Assembly (NCBI GenBank): GCA_958407995.1
Contig: CATYJU010000015.1
Location: 1-43,268 of the forward strand
Source: an uncultured Collinsella sp.
GTDB taxonomy: Bacteria > Actinomycetota > Coriobacteriia > Coriobacteriales > Coriobacteriaceae
Direction: 5' to 3'
Length of the DNA stretch: 43,268 bases
Position numbers and translations under genes: made by a program. Below, one piece after another: positions 25,079-32,433 of this stretch; positions within the stretch are counted from its first letter, which is position 1; each line of letters opens with the position of its first letter. Below the pieces are notes generated by a model. That model ran no database searches, was not told the origin of the DNA, and worked only from the letters and a program-made list of their open reading frames with translations.

Positions 25079-26545
25079 TTGTCACAGTTCACCGATATCA
25101 GCCGCATTAACGTGTGCGGCGGCGACGGCGGAGCCGGATGCATGTCGTTTAGGCGCGAGGCATTTGTCCCCAAGGGCGGCCCCGATGGCGGCGACGGCGG
25201 TCGTGGCGGCAATGTCGTCATCCAGGCCGATGCTCAGCTGTCTTCGTTGATCGATTACCGCTTTAAGCATCACTTCCGCGCCGAGCGCGGCACGCACGGG
25301 CAGGGTGCCCGTCGTAACGGTAAGAGCGGCGAGGACCTTATTCTTAAGGTTCCCATGGGTACCGTGGTGCGCGAGCTCGACCCCGAGACGCAGACCCCGA
25401 TGTTCGAGATTGCCGACCTGGTGCATGATGGCGAGCGCGTTGTCGTGGCGCCCGGCGGTGCCGGTGGCCTGGGCAACACGCACTTTGTGACGTCGGTGCG
25501 CCGCGCGCCCGCGTTCGCTCAGCTGGGCGAACCGGCCGAGGAGCACTGGATTGAGCTCGAGATGAAGCTTATGGCCGATGCCGCGCTCGTGGGCTTCCCC
25601 TCGGTGGGCAAGTCCTCGCTCATCGCGCGCATGAGTGCCGCCCGACCCAAGATCGCCGATTATCCGTTTACCACGCTCGTGCCCAATCTGGGCATGGTGC
25701 GTGCCGGTGAGTATTCTTACGTTGTTGCCGACGTTCCTGGTTTGATCGAGGGCGCGAGCGAGGGCAAGGGTCTGGGCCACCAGTTCCTGCGCCACATTGA
25801 GCGTACAGCCCTGATCATGCATGTCGTCGACATGACGGGCGGTTTTGAGGATCGCGACCCGGTTGAGGATTACCGCATCATCAACCGTGAGCTCGAGCAG
25901 TATGGCGCCGAGCTTTCGGAGCGTCCGCAGATCGTCGTCGCCAACAAGTGCGATGCGCCGGGCACGGCCGACAAGATTGCCGACCTTAAGCGCGCCGCGC
26001 TCGACGATGGACATATGTTCTTTGCCGTGTCCGCCGTGACGGGCGCCGGCCTCAACACGCTGATGCTTGCCGTGGGCGAGCAGGTGGCTAAGCTGCGCGC
26101 CGAGTTGGCTGTCTCCGATGAGCCGGTCGTTCTGCGCGACGATGAATGGGAGCGCCGCCGCCTGCAGCGCGAGAAGCGTTTCCGCATTGTCCAGGAAGAG
26201 CCCGGTGCCTTCCGCGTGGTCGGTCGTGCCATTGAGCGTATGGTCATCCAGACCGACTGGGAAAACGAGGAAGCCGTCATTTACCTGCAGCATAAGTTTG
26301 CGCGTATGGGTGTTGACGACGCGCTCGAGAAGGCCGGTTGCCGTGCGGGCGACGAGGTCCGCATTTGCCAGCGCGCCTTTGACTTTGAGGGCGCCGAGGA
26401 CTTCTCGGAGTACGAGGAGCTCGAGGATGCTGGCGAGGACGTTGCCGTTGAAGCCATTGACGTGGCCGATGCTGCGGATGAGGGAGTCGAGGTTGTCGAT
26501 GCGGCGGATGCCGCGGACGATACCGAGACACCGGAGGGCGAGTAA
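25079..26545 (+). CDS. obgE: GTPase Obg (CgtA)
   Basis: An essential GTPase in 50S subunit assembly and stress response. The 488 residues show the glycine-rich Obg fold (about 1-160, GDGGAGCMSFRREAFVPKGG), a G domain with GFPSVGKSS (about 172-180), the switch FTTLVPNLG, DVPGLIEGASEGKGLG and NKCD, then an OCT domain (about 340-425) and an acidic Ala/Asp/Glu tail of about 45 residues. The start is TTG with AGGAGG eight bases upstream. nadD starts three bases after the stop. Confidence 0.95.
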   Translation: MSQFTDISRINVCGGDGGAGCMSFRREAFVPKGGPDGGDGGRGGNVVIQADAQLSSLIDYRFKHHFRAERGTHGQGARRNGKSGEDLILKVPMGTVVRELDPETQTPMFEIADLVHDGERVVVAPGGAGGLGNTHFVTSVRRAPAFAQLGEPAEEHWIELEMKLMADAALVGFPSVGKSSLIARMSAARPKIADYPFTTLVPNLGMVRAGEYSYVVADVPGLIEGASEGKGLGHQFLRHIERTALIMHVVDMTGGFEDRDPVEDYRIINRELEQYGAELSERPQIVVANKCDAPGTADKIADLKRAALDDGHMFFAVSAVTGAGLNTLMLAVGEQVAKLRAELAVSDEPVVLRDDEWERRRLQREKRFRIVQEEPGAFRVVGRAIERMVIQTDWENEEAVIYLQHKFARMGVDDALEKAGCRAGDEVRICQRAFDFEGAEDFSEYEELEDAGEDVAVEAIDVADAADEGVEVVDAADAADDTETPEGE

Positions 26546-26548
26546 GCC

Positions 26549-27226
26549 ATGTCGCTGCGCGGTGGAATCGGTTTGCCCGAGCTTCCTCTAGAGGACGGGC
26601 AGGAGTTTAGGCTCGGTATTATGGGTGGCACCTTTGATCCCATCCATTACGGGCACCTGGTGACCGCCGAGCAGGCGCGCGAGTCGCTCGACTTGGACGC
26701 TGTGCTCTTTATGCCGGCGGGCTCTCCTGCCTTTAAGCTTGACAAGCCGGTGACGCCTGCCGAGGACCGTTATGCCATGACGGTCCTCGCCACCGCTGCG
26801 AACCCGGCCTTTTTGGCGAGCCGGTTCGAGATCGACCGCCCGGGCGTAACCTATACGGCCGATACGCTTCATGCCCTTCGCGACTTTTACCCGCCGCAGG
26901 TAAAGCTCTACTTTATTACGGGCGCCGACGCGATTATCGATATTGTGACCTGGCATGATGCCGAACGAATCGCTGAGCTTGCTACCTTTATTGCGGCGAC
27001 ACGACCGGGCTTTGATATCGATACGGCGCGTGCCCGAATCAAAGAGTCGGGGCTGCCGTTCGACGTGCGCTATATTCAGATTCCGGCGCTGGCGATCAGC
27101 TCGACGAACATTCGTAAGCGAGTTGCCCGCGGCATGAGCGTGCGCTATCTTACGAGTGAGTCCGTGCTCGGCTACATTCGCAAACGCAGGCTATATGCCA
27201 ATTTGGGCCAAGAAGATTTTGAGTGA
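26549..27226 (+). CDS. nadD: Nicotinate-nucleotide adenylyltransferase
   Basis: Adenylylates nicotinate mononucleotide to deamido-NAD in NAD synthesis. The 225 residues have GIMGGTFDPIHYGHL (nucleotidyltransferase HxGH-type motif) starting near residue 23 and ISSTNIRKRVARG at the end, plus ITGADAIIDIVTWH. The ~20 residues before the Rossmann strand are an extension. The gene is three bases from obgE and 12 from yqeK, the usual order in Gram-positive bacteria. Confidence 0.94.
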   Translation: MSLRGGIGLPELPLEDGQEFRLGIMGGTFDPIHYGHLVTAEQARESLDLDAVLFMPAGSPAFKLDKPVTPAEDRYAMTVLATAANPAFLASRFEIDRPGVTYTADTLHALRDFYPPQVKLYFITGADAIIDIVTWHDAERIAELATFIAATRPGFDIDTARARIKESGLPFDVRYIQIPALAISSTNIRKRVARGMSVRYLTSESVLGYIRKRRLYANLGQEDFE

Positions 27227-27238
27227 TGGGGGTCTACG

Positions 27239-27847
27239 TTGTCGGTAGAGGATCAGTTTGAGGGCGATGAGCGCGCGCTGCTCAAGCGCATTCAAGAGCT
27301 GCTCGATGTTCGCATGAAGGATAAGCGCAAGCGCTATGTGCATTCGCTGGGTGTTGCCGAGACCGCACTTCATCTGGCCGAGGTCTACGGCGTTGACCGC
27401 TTTGATGCCGCTGCCGCCGGACTGATCCATGACTGGGACAAAGTGCTCTCCGACGACGAGCTGGTTACGCGCGCTCTGCATTACGGCATTAAGATTGCCG
27501 GCTCTCCTTCCGCCGCGACGCCGCTTTTGCATGGTCCTGTTGCCGCCTATGAGCTTCCGCAGCTTTTCCCCGAGTTGTCGCCGGCCGTTTTCCAGGCTGT
27601 CGACCGTCATACCGTGGGCGCTTGCGACATGACGCCGCTCGATATGGTGGTCTTTGTGGCCGATGCCATCGAGCCCAACCGCCACGGCGACTATGCGCAT
27701 GCGCTGCGCAAGATGGTGGGGGAGTCGTCGCTCGACGAGTTGTTCTTCTCCTGTTTTGCGCAGGGTTTGGTCTATGTGATCCAGTCCGGGCGCTATCTTT
27801 ATCCCACGGCTATTTCGATTTACAACCATTACGCCCAGCTGCGCTAG
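27239..27847 (+). CDS. yqeK: HD-domain hydrolase YqeK (probable Ap4A hydrolase)
   Basis: A metal-dependent HD phosphohydrolase; characterised YqeK proteins symmetrically split diadenosine tetraphosphate. Ligand residues seen in 202 residues are the His of YVHSLGVAETA, LIHDWDK, LLHGPVAA, RHTVG and the Asp of DAIEPNR, which fits the complete HD set. Translation starts at TTG with a GGGG stretch upstream. It lies between nadD and rsfS, the standard order. Confidence 0.92.
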   Translation: MSVEDQFEGDERALLKRIQELLDVRMKDKRKRYVHSLGVAETALHLAEVYGVDRFDAAAAGLIHDWDKVLSDDELVTRALHYGIKIAGSPSAATPLLHGPVAAYELPQLFPELSPAVFQAVDRHTVGACDMTPLDMVVFVADAIEPNRHGDYAHALRKMVGESSLDELFFSCFAQGLVYVIQSGRYLYPTAISIYNHYAQLR

Positions 27848-27874
27848 CTCGGGCTGTCTAGAAAGAGGTATTCC

Positions 27875-28330
27875 ATGGCCGACGAGACCATGACCGACGA
27901 GCAGATTCTTGAACATGTGGAGCACAAGAGCTTCGCCGCCACGTCCGACCGCACTGCCGCCTCGCTGTCCGCGAGCGGTGTCGCCGCCGAGGATGTCGCC
28001 CGCGCCGCCGCACAGGCCGCCTACGACAAGAAGGGCGAGGACGTTCAGGTGCTCGACCTGACCGAGCTTTCCGACGTATGCGACTACTTTGTGCTTGCCA
28101 CCGGTACCAACAACCGCCAGGTCGATTCTATCGTCGACGAGATCGAGGAGAAGGTCGCCGAGGCTTGCGGCGAGCACCCGTTCTCCATCGAGGGTCGCGA
28201 GCAGAAGACCTGGATGCTCATGGACTACGGTTCGGTTGTCGTCCACGTCTTCACTCCCGAAGCCCGCGACTTCTACCGTCTAGAAAAGCTCTGGGGTGAC
28301 GCCCCCCAGCTCCCCCTCGACCTCCTCTAG
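27875..28330 (+). CDS. rsfS: Ribosomal silencing factor RsfS
   Basis: Binds uL14 on the 50S subunit and blocks subunit joining when nutrients are short. The core (about 45-145 of 151 residues) shows VLDLTELSDVCDYFVLATGTN, RQVDSIVDEIEEK, WMLMDYGSVVVHVFTPEARDFY and LEKLWGDAP. The first ~40 residues are an Asp/Glu/Ala-rich extension not present in most homologues. AGAGG precedes the ATG. It is the last gene before a strong terminator. Confidence 0.94.
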   Translation: MADETMTDEQILEHVEHKSFAATSDRTAASLSASGVAAEDVARAAAQAAYDKKGEDVQVLDLTELSDVCDYFVLATGTNNRQVDSIVDEIEEKVAEACGEHPFSIEGREQKTWMLMDYGSVVVHVFTPEARDFYRLEKLWGDAPQLPLDLL

Positions 28331-28373
28331 TGGCTCATTTGATACGGGGCTTTTAGTTAGCCTCGCGCATTTT

Positions 28374-28417
28374 GCCGGGCAGTTGCGGTTTTCCGTACCT
28401 GCCCGGCTTTCTTTTTG
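28374..28417 (+). terminator. Intrinsic terminator after rsfS
   Basis: A nine-pair GC stem (28374-28382 with 28399-28407) with further inner pairing is followed by a T-rich run (TTTCTTTTT). It ends the obgE-nadD-yqeK-rsfS transcript. On the opposite strand no T run follows, so it does not obviously serve the converging dinB gene. Confidence 0.85.
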
Positions 28418-28428
28418 CTCAAAGGCGG

Positions 28429-29682
28429 TTAATCGCTGAAGCGGGATTGGCGGCCGAAAGATAGGGCGGTGTCGCCGAATTTGTCTCGGACGGCGTCGAT
28501 GACGACGGAGAGGTCGCGGCGGTCGCTGGATTGGGCTCCGCGGTCATCGATCTCGCAGAACAGGTCAGTCTGGATGCCGCCTTGGTGGTCGAAGTCGCTC
28601 ATGCCGATGCCCGCTAAGCGAACATGCATGCCATCCTGCCAGATGTTGTCGAGCAGTTCGAGTGCAACCGCCACGAAGATGTTCTCATCGTCGGTCGGAT
28701 GAGGCAGCCGGCGCTGTGCCGTACGCCCGCTGCCATACGAATACTTAAGCTTGAGCGTTACCGTGGCACCCGTCAGCCCCTGACGGCGCAGGCGGCGTCC
28801 CACTGACTCTCCCAACAGCGCAATCGCCGCCTCAATATCCCCACGCTCAGTCAAATCTTTCGCAAAGGTGCGTTCATTACTGACCGACTTGACCTCACGC
28901 TCTTCATCGAGACTCGTGACTTCGGAGATTTCGAGTCCTTGCGCACGCTGGCGCATGCGTTCGCCGTTGACGCCAAAAATAGAGGCCAAGGTGGATTCCG
29001 GTGCACGTGATAGCTCGCCGAGGGTGTAGATGCGCATGCGGCGCAGTCGCTCCTCGGCCGAGCGCCCGATGCCGCTCATGGCAGATACCGGCAGCGCGGC
29101 CAAAAAGCGCTGCTCGGTTCCGGGGCGCACGATGGTCAGCCCAAACGGCTTATCCCGCTCGCTTGCGATTTTTGCGACCGTCTTGTTGCAGCCCACGCCA
29201 ATGGAGCACGTCACTCCCAGCTCTGCCACGCGACCGCTTATACGCCGCGCAACCAGCAGCGGGTCTTCGGGCGCAAAGCGACCCGGTGTGATATCGATGA
29301 AGGCTTCGTCGATGGATACGCGCTCAACGCGCGGGGTCTCGTCGGCGAGAATTGCCATAACGTGCGCGCTCACCTCGCGGTAGCGATCAAAGTGCCCGTG
29401 CGTCCAAATGGCTTGCGGGCACAAGCGCCGCGCCTCGGCTGAGGGCATGGCGGAGTGCACGCCAAAGCGACGTGCCTCATACGAACACGTGGACACGACG
29501 CCACGCGAATCGGCGTCTCCGCCCACGATGAGCGGCTTTCCGCGCCATTCGGGATGATCGAGCATCTCCACGCTCGCAAAAAACGCATCAAGGTCCATCA
29601 GACCCACCGCCGGACCCGTCCAGGGAGGCGGCGTGACGCCCATGGCATCCTCATAACCGTATGTATGTTCGCGTCTTTCCAT
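28429..29682 (-). CDS. dinB: DNA polymerase IV (Y-family translesion polymerase)
   Basis: Error-prone polymerase that copies past lesions. In 417 residues the catalytic acids lie in GLMDLDAFFASVE and SIDEAFID; GVGCNKTVAKIASERDKP, the HhH region and a little-finger domain (SVSNERTFAKDL) follow. QTDLF near residue 380 fits the beta-clamp-binding consensus. Two starts are possible: ATG 29682, with a TATACT ending exactly six bases before it and no ribosome site (a leaderless arrangement), or ATG 29643 (codon 14), with GAGG five bases upstream. A LexA-like box covers codons 4 to 9 of the long form. The gene is oriented against its neighbours. Confidence 0.94.
   Translation of the reverse strand: MERREHTYGYEDAMGVTPPPWTGPAVGLMDLDAFFASVEMLDHPEWRGKPLIVGGDADSRGVVSTCSYEARRFGVHSAMPSAEARRLCPQAIWTHGHFDRYREVSAHVMAILADETPRVERVSIDEAFIDITPGRFAPEDPLLVARRISGRVAELGVTCSIGVGCNKTVAKIASERDKPFGLTIVRPGTEQRFLAALPVSAMSGIGRSAEERLRRMRIYTLGELSRAPESTLASIFGVNGERMRQRAQGLEISEVTSLDEEREVKSVSNERTFAKDLTERGDIEAAIALLGESVGRRLRRQGLTGATVTLKLKYSYGSGRTAQRRLPHPTDDENIFVAVALELLDNIWQDGMHVRLAGIGMSDFDHQGGIQTDLFCEIDDRGAQSSDRRDLSVVIDAVRDKFGDTALSFGRQSRFSD
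29658..29671 (-). promoter_or_regulatory. dinB: LexA-like SOS box at the 5' end of dinB
   Basis: The plus-strand 14-mer CGTATGTATGTTCG matches the Gram-positive/actinobacterial SOS consensus CGAACRNRYGTTYG at 12 of 14 positions. It lies 18 to 31 bases downstream of the TATACT box, where a bound repressor would block dinB transcription. dinB genes are common LexA targets. One half-site is weak. Confidence 0.5.
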
Positions 29683-29688
29683 GTCATG

Positions 29689-29694
29689 AGTATA
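29689..29694 (-). promoter_or_regulatory. dinB: Candidate -10 box of dinB
   Basis: On the minus strand TATACT spans 29694-29689 and leaves six bases to the ATG at 29682, so +1 would fall on the A of the start codon. No good -35 box is visible. Confidence 0.45.
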
Positions 29695-29798
29695 CCGCGC
29701 AGCTCATGTGGGGTGCGTGTATGTGCTTGCAAATCCCGAATTCTTGTTTAAGATATGGATTTGCCCTCGACTACACCGAAGAAGTTGGTCTCACGGAC

Positions 29799-29827
29799 TT
29801 CACCTGCCCGCGTCGATGGCGTATTAT
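29799..29827 (+). promoter_or_regulatory. Candidate promoter of the rpsP operon
   Basis: TTCACC (29799-29804) and TATTAT (29822-29827) are 17 bases apart. The leader that follows contains a small hairpin (29850-29854 with 29860-29864) just before the GGAGGAG ribosome site of rpsP. The rest of the 200-base gap between dinB and rpsP holds only the dinB control elements. Confidence 0.5.
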
Positions 29828-29883
29828 GTTCAACTGTTTGTTTGTAGTTGCAGCCTAAAGCTGCTTGGTTGGAGGAGTTTCCT

Positions 29884-30225
29884 TTGGCAGTCAAGATTCG
29901 CCTTGCTCGTCACGGCGCTAAGAAGCGTCCGTACTACCGTGTCGTCGTCGCCGATTCCCGCGCCCCGCGTGACGGTCGTATCATCGAGGAGGTTGGCCGC
30001 TACAACCCGATGACCGCCCCCAAGACCATCAACCTTGACCTCGAGAAGATCGCCGACTGGCAGTCCAAGGGCGCTCAGCTCACCGACGCCGTCGCCGCTC
30101 TGGTCAAGGCCGCCAACGAGGGCGAGAAGACCGAGACCGTCGTCAAGAAGTCCAAGAAGCAGCTCGCCAAAGAGGCCGAGGCCGCTAAGGCTGCCGCTGA
30201 GGCCGCTGAGGGCGCCGAGGAGTAA
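29884..30225 (+). CDS. rpsP: 30S ribosomal protein S16
   Basis: A small-subunit assembly protein. It starts at TTG 29884 behind GGAGGAG with MAVKIRLARHGAKKRPYYRV, the exact family start; RIIEEVGRYNPMT and the DWQSKGAQLTDAV region follow. The 113 residues include an Ala/Glu/Lys tail of about 25 residues beyond the usual end. An upstream in-frame extension to 29848 has no homology. khpA begins three bases after the stop. Confidence 0.96.
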   Translation: MAVKIRLARHGAKKRPYYRVVVADSRAPRDGRIIEEVGRYNPMTAPKTINLDLEKIADWQSKGAQLTDAVAALVKAANEGEKTETVVKKSKKQLAKEAEAAKAAAEAAEGAEE

Positions 30226-30228
30226 ATC

Positions 30229-30513
30229 GTGCCTGAGGTTGACGCTGCACAGCTCGAGGGTGAGGCAATGCTCTCAGATCGCATCGCCGATCTCGTCGAA
30301 TATCTCGTTGTTCAGATCGTCGACGACCCGGATTCCGTGAGCCTTGAGGTCATCGATGGTGATGACGCCTCTACGATTGAGGTTTCGGTCGCCGAGGATG
30401 ACGTCGCTAAGGTCATCGGCCGTCGTGGCCGTACCATCAAGGCCATTCGCACGCTCGCCCGTGCACTGGCTGCTCGCCTCGACACTGCTGTCGAGGTAGA
30501 GGTTCTGGGCTAG
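30229..30513 (+). CDS. khpA: KH-domain RNA-binding protein KhpA
   Basis: A small RNA-binding protein that pairs with KhpB in several Gram-positive bacteria and affects cell elongation and sRNA control. The 94 residues carry the KH signature VIGRRGRTIKAIRTL after LVEYLVVQIVDDPDSV. The GTG start has AGGAG six bases upstream, inside the S16 end; a later ATG at codon 14 is possible but has no better site. The position between rpsP and rimM is conserved widely. Its stop codon lies in the 5' arm of the hairpin that holds the rimM start. Confidence 0.93.
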   Translation: MPEVDAAQLEGEAMLSDRIADLVEYLVVQIVDDPDSVSLEVIDGDDASTIEVSVAEDDVAKVIGRRGRTIKAIRTLARALAARLDTAVEVEVLG

Positions 30514-30529
30514 GACCTTGAGGTCCCAG
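30510..30529 (+). promoter_or_regulatory. rimM: Hairpin presenting the rimM start codon in its loop
   Basis: CTAGGACC and GGTCCCAG pair around a TTGA loop (five continuous GC-rich pairs, one mismatch, then two more). The loop is the rimM TTG plus the next base, and the khpA TAG lies in the 5' arm, so a ribosome finishing khpA would open it. Translational coupling is inferred. Confidence 0.45.
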
Positions 30530-31039
30530 TACAAAAACATCGCCCGTGTGGTCAAGCCGCACGGAAGGAAGGGGGAGGTCCTCGCGCAGCCGCTGCGGGG
30601 GCTTCCTTCTGTATTAGAGCCGGGTATGCGCGTCGCCCTGACGCCGCCGGCGCTCAAGCGCGACCGCTTTTGCACGGTCGTGTCCGTCACCGATACGGGC
30701 GATGGCGATCTGGTCTCGTTTGAGGGCATTGACGACTTGACGGCCGCCGAGGGCATCACGGGATGCTACGTGCTGGCAAATCGTGACGACTTTGAGCTCG
30801 ATTCGCTCGACGCTGCCTATACCGACCTGATGGGTCGTGAGGTGGTCGACGAGCGCTTCGGTTCGCTCGGCACGATCGTCGAGATCATGTCGACGCCCGC
30901 TAACGATGTTTGGGTTGTCGAGGGCGATCGGTACGGCGAGGTACTGATTCCCGTGATCGAGCAGGTCGTGCTCGATCTTCCCGACACAGGAACAATTTCC
31001 GTCCATGTTATGGACGGCCTGATCGATATGGACAAGTAG
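30518..31039 (+). CDS. rimM: Ribosome maturation factor RimM
   Basis: Binds S19 and helps mature the 16S rRNA 3' domain. The 173 residues show the RimM barrel start IARVVKPHGRKGEVLAQPL and the PRC-like barrel with DLMGREVVDERFGSLGTIVEI and GEVLIPVI. The TTG start is four bases after the khpA stop; the ribosome site is poor (AGGA two bases away, or AGAGG further upstream), consistent with coupling to khpA. trmD follows after ten bases. Confidence 0.92.
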   Translation: MRSQYKNIARVVKPHGRKGEVLAQPLRGLPSVLEPGMRVALTPPALKRDRFCTVVSVTDTGDGDLVSFEGIDDLTAAEGITGCYVLANRDDFELDSLDAAYTDLMGREVVDERFGSLGTIVEIMSTPANDVWVVEGDRYGEVLIPVIEQVVLDLPDTGTISVHVMDGLIDMDK

Positions 31040-31049
31040 GGAGGACAAC

Positions 31050-31808
31050 ATGCTGATCGAGACCCTTTCGGTCTTTCCCGAGATGTTTGAGCCCGTCATG
31101 TCCACATCGATTTTGGGCCGCGCCCGCAAGGCCGGCCTTTTTGATTTTAAGGCGTATAACCTGCGCGACTGGACGCACGACCGCCATCGTACCGTCGATG
31201 ACGAGCCGTACGGCGGCGGGCAGGGCATGCTCATGAAGGTCGAGCCTATCGCAGAGGCCATCGAGGCCATTAGCGCAGAGGGTCCCAAGCCCACGGTTGT
31301 GTTCTTCACCCCCTGTGGCGAGCCCTTTACGCAGCATGTGGCCGAGCGCCTGCTCAAAAGTGAGCGCCTGCTGTTTGTGTGCAGTCGCTACGAGGGCGTC
31401 GACGAGCGCGCGTATGCGTATGCCGATGAGCGTCTGTCGATCGGCGACTACGTGCTTACGGGCGGCGAGCTTCCCGCTATGGTCGTTGCCGATGCCGTCG
31501 TACGCCTGATTCCCGGCGCCCTGGGCGACGAGATGAGCAACGTGGACGAGTCGTTCTCGACCGCCGAGGATGGAGGCCTGCTCGAGTACGCGCAGTACAC
31601 CCGTCCTGCCGAGTTCAACGGCGAGGGCGTGCCTCCGGTGCTTGTGAGCGGCGATCATGCTAAGGTCGATGCGTGGCGTCGTAAGAACGCCATCGAGCGC
31701 ACCTGTCGTTGGCGTCCCGATCTGATTGAGACGGCGCGGCTCACGCCCGAGGAGCGCGCTTACGCGCAGGAGATTCTGGACGCTTCGTATTCGCAGAGCG
31801 AGGAGTGA
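31050..31808 (+). CDS. trmD: tRNA (guanine37-N1)-methyltransferase TrmD
   Basis: Methylates G37 of tRNAs to prevent +1 frameshifting. The 252 residues form the SPOUT knot: TLSVFPEMFEPV, YNLRDWTHDRHRTVDDEPYG, GGGQGMLMK, CSRYEGVDERA, SIGDYVLTGGELPAMV (SAM-binding knot), then PAEFNGEGVPPVLVSGDH and WRRKNAIERT. GGGAGG precedes the ATG. The stop region overlaps the lepB ribosome site. Confidence 0.97.
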   Translation: MLIETLSVFPEMFEPVMSTSILGRARKAGLFDFKAYNLRDWTHDRHRTVDDEPYGGGQGMLMKVEPIAEAIEAISAEGPKPTVVFFTPCGEPFTQHVAERLLKSERLLFVCSRYEGVDERAYAYADERLSIGDYVLTGGELPAMVVADAVVRLIPGALGDEMSNVDESFSTAEDGGLLEYAQYTRPAEFNGEGVPPVLVSGDHAKVDAWRRKNAIERTCRWRPDLIETARLTPEERAYAQEILDASYSQSEE

Positions 31809-31810
31809 GG

Positions 31811-32374
31811 ATGGTTCCATCGCAGCATTCCGTGCTAAAGGGTGCGTTTGAGTGGATCGTGGTCGTCGCGATCGCACTGGTCGCTACCTTCTTGATTCGC
31901 TCGTTTGTGGTCGAACCCTTTGTGGTACCCACCGGTTCCATGGAGTCCACGATCGAGATTGGCGACCAGATCCTGGCACAAAAGGTGAGCCTCGAGCTCG
32001 GTCAGCCCGTCAAGCAGGGCGATATCGTGGTGTTTCACAACCCCGATGGCACCTCCGAGCATGATGTTCTTGTCAAGCGTGTTATTGCCACGGCCGGGCA
32101 GACGGTCGACCTGCAGGATGGCAAGGTGGTCGTTGACGGCCAAGCGCTCGACGAGGACTATACGACGGGCATGAGCTGGCCACTTTCGGTCCAAGCGCCC
32201 GGCGCTCAGGTAAGCTATCCCTACACCGTTCCCGACGGGTGCGTGTGGGTGATGGGCGACAACCGCGAGAACTCTGCTGACTCCCGCTACTTTGGCCCGG
32301 TCGACCGCTCCGAATTGATCGCCGTGGCGCTCGTGCGTTACTGGCCGCTCAACCGTCTGGGCGCTATCGACTAA
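31811..32374 (+). CDS. lepB: Type I signal peptidase
   Basis: Removes signal peptides of exported proteins at the outer face of the membrane. The 187 residues have one membrane helix (about 13-30), the catalytic Ser43 in PTGSMEST, the general base Lys89 in DVLVKRVIA and the box GDNRENSADSRYFGPV. ATG 31811 has GAGGAG five bases upstream. It starts two bases after the trmD stop; no terminator follows before glyQ, though TATAGT at 32382-32387 could be a -10 box for the next operon. Confidence 0.95.
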   Translation: MVPSQHSVLKGAFEWIVVVAIALVATFLIRSFVVEPFVVPTGSMESTIEIGDQILAQKVSLELGQPVKQGDIVVFHNPDGTSEHDVLVKRVIATAGQTVDLQDGKVVVDGQALDEDYTTGMSWPLSVQAPGAQVSYPYTVPDGCVWVMGDNRENSADSRYFGPVDRSELIAVALVRYWPLNRLGAID

Positions 32375-32433
32375 AAACCGCTATAGTACAGTACCTAACC
32401 GTGTAATCGTTTCGACGAGGGGATATTAGAGGC

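Noticed and set aside
29708..30013. 101-codon frame across the rpsP leader
   Set aside because: It runs out of frame through the S16 coding region and has no ribosome site or similarity to a known family.
32375..32433. T-box or glycine riboswitch before glyQ
   Set aside because: The gap is only 59 bases and contains no T-box core or paired glycine aptamer.
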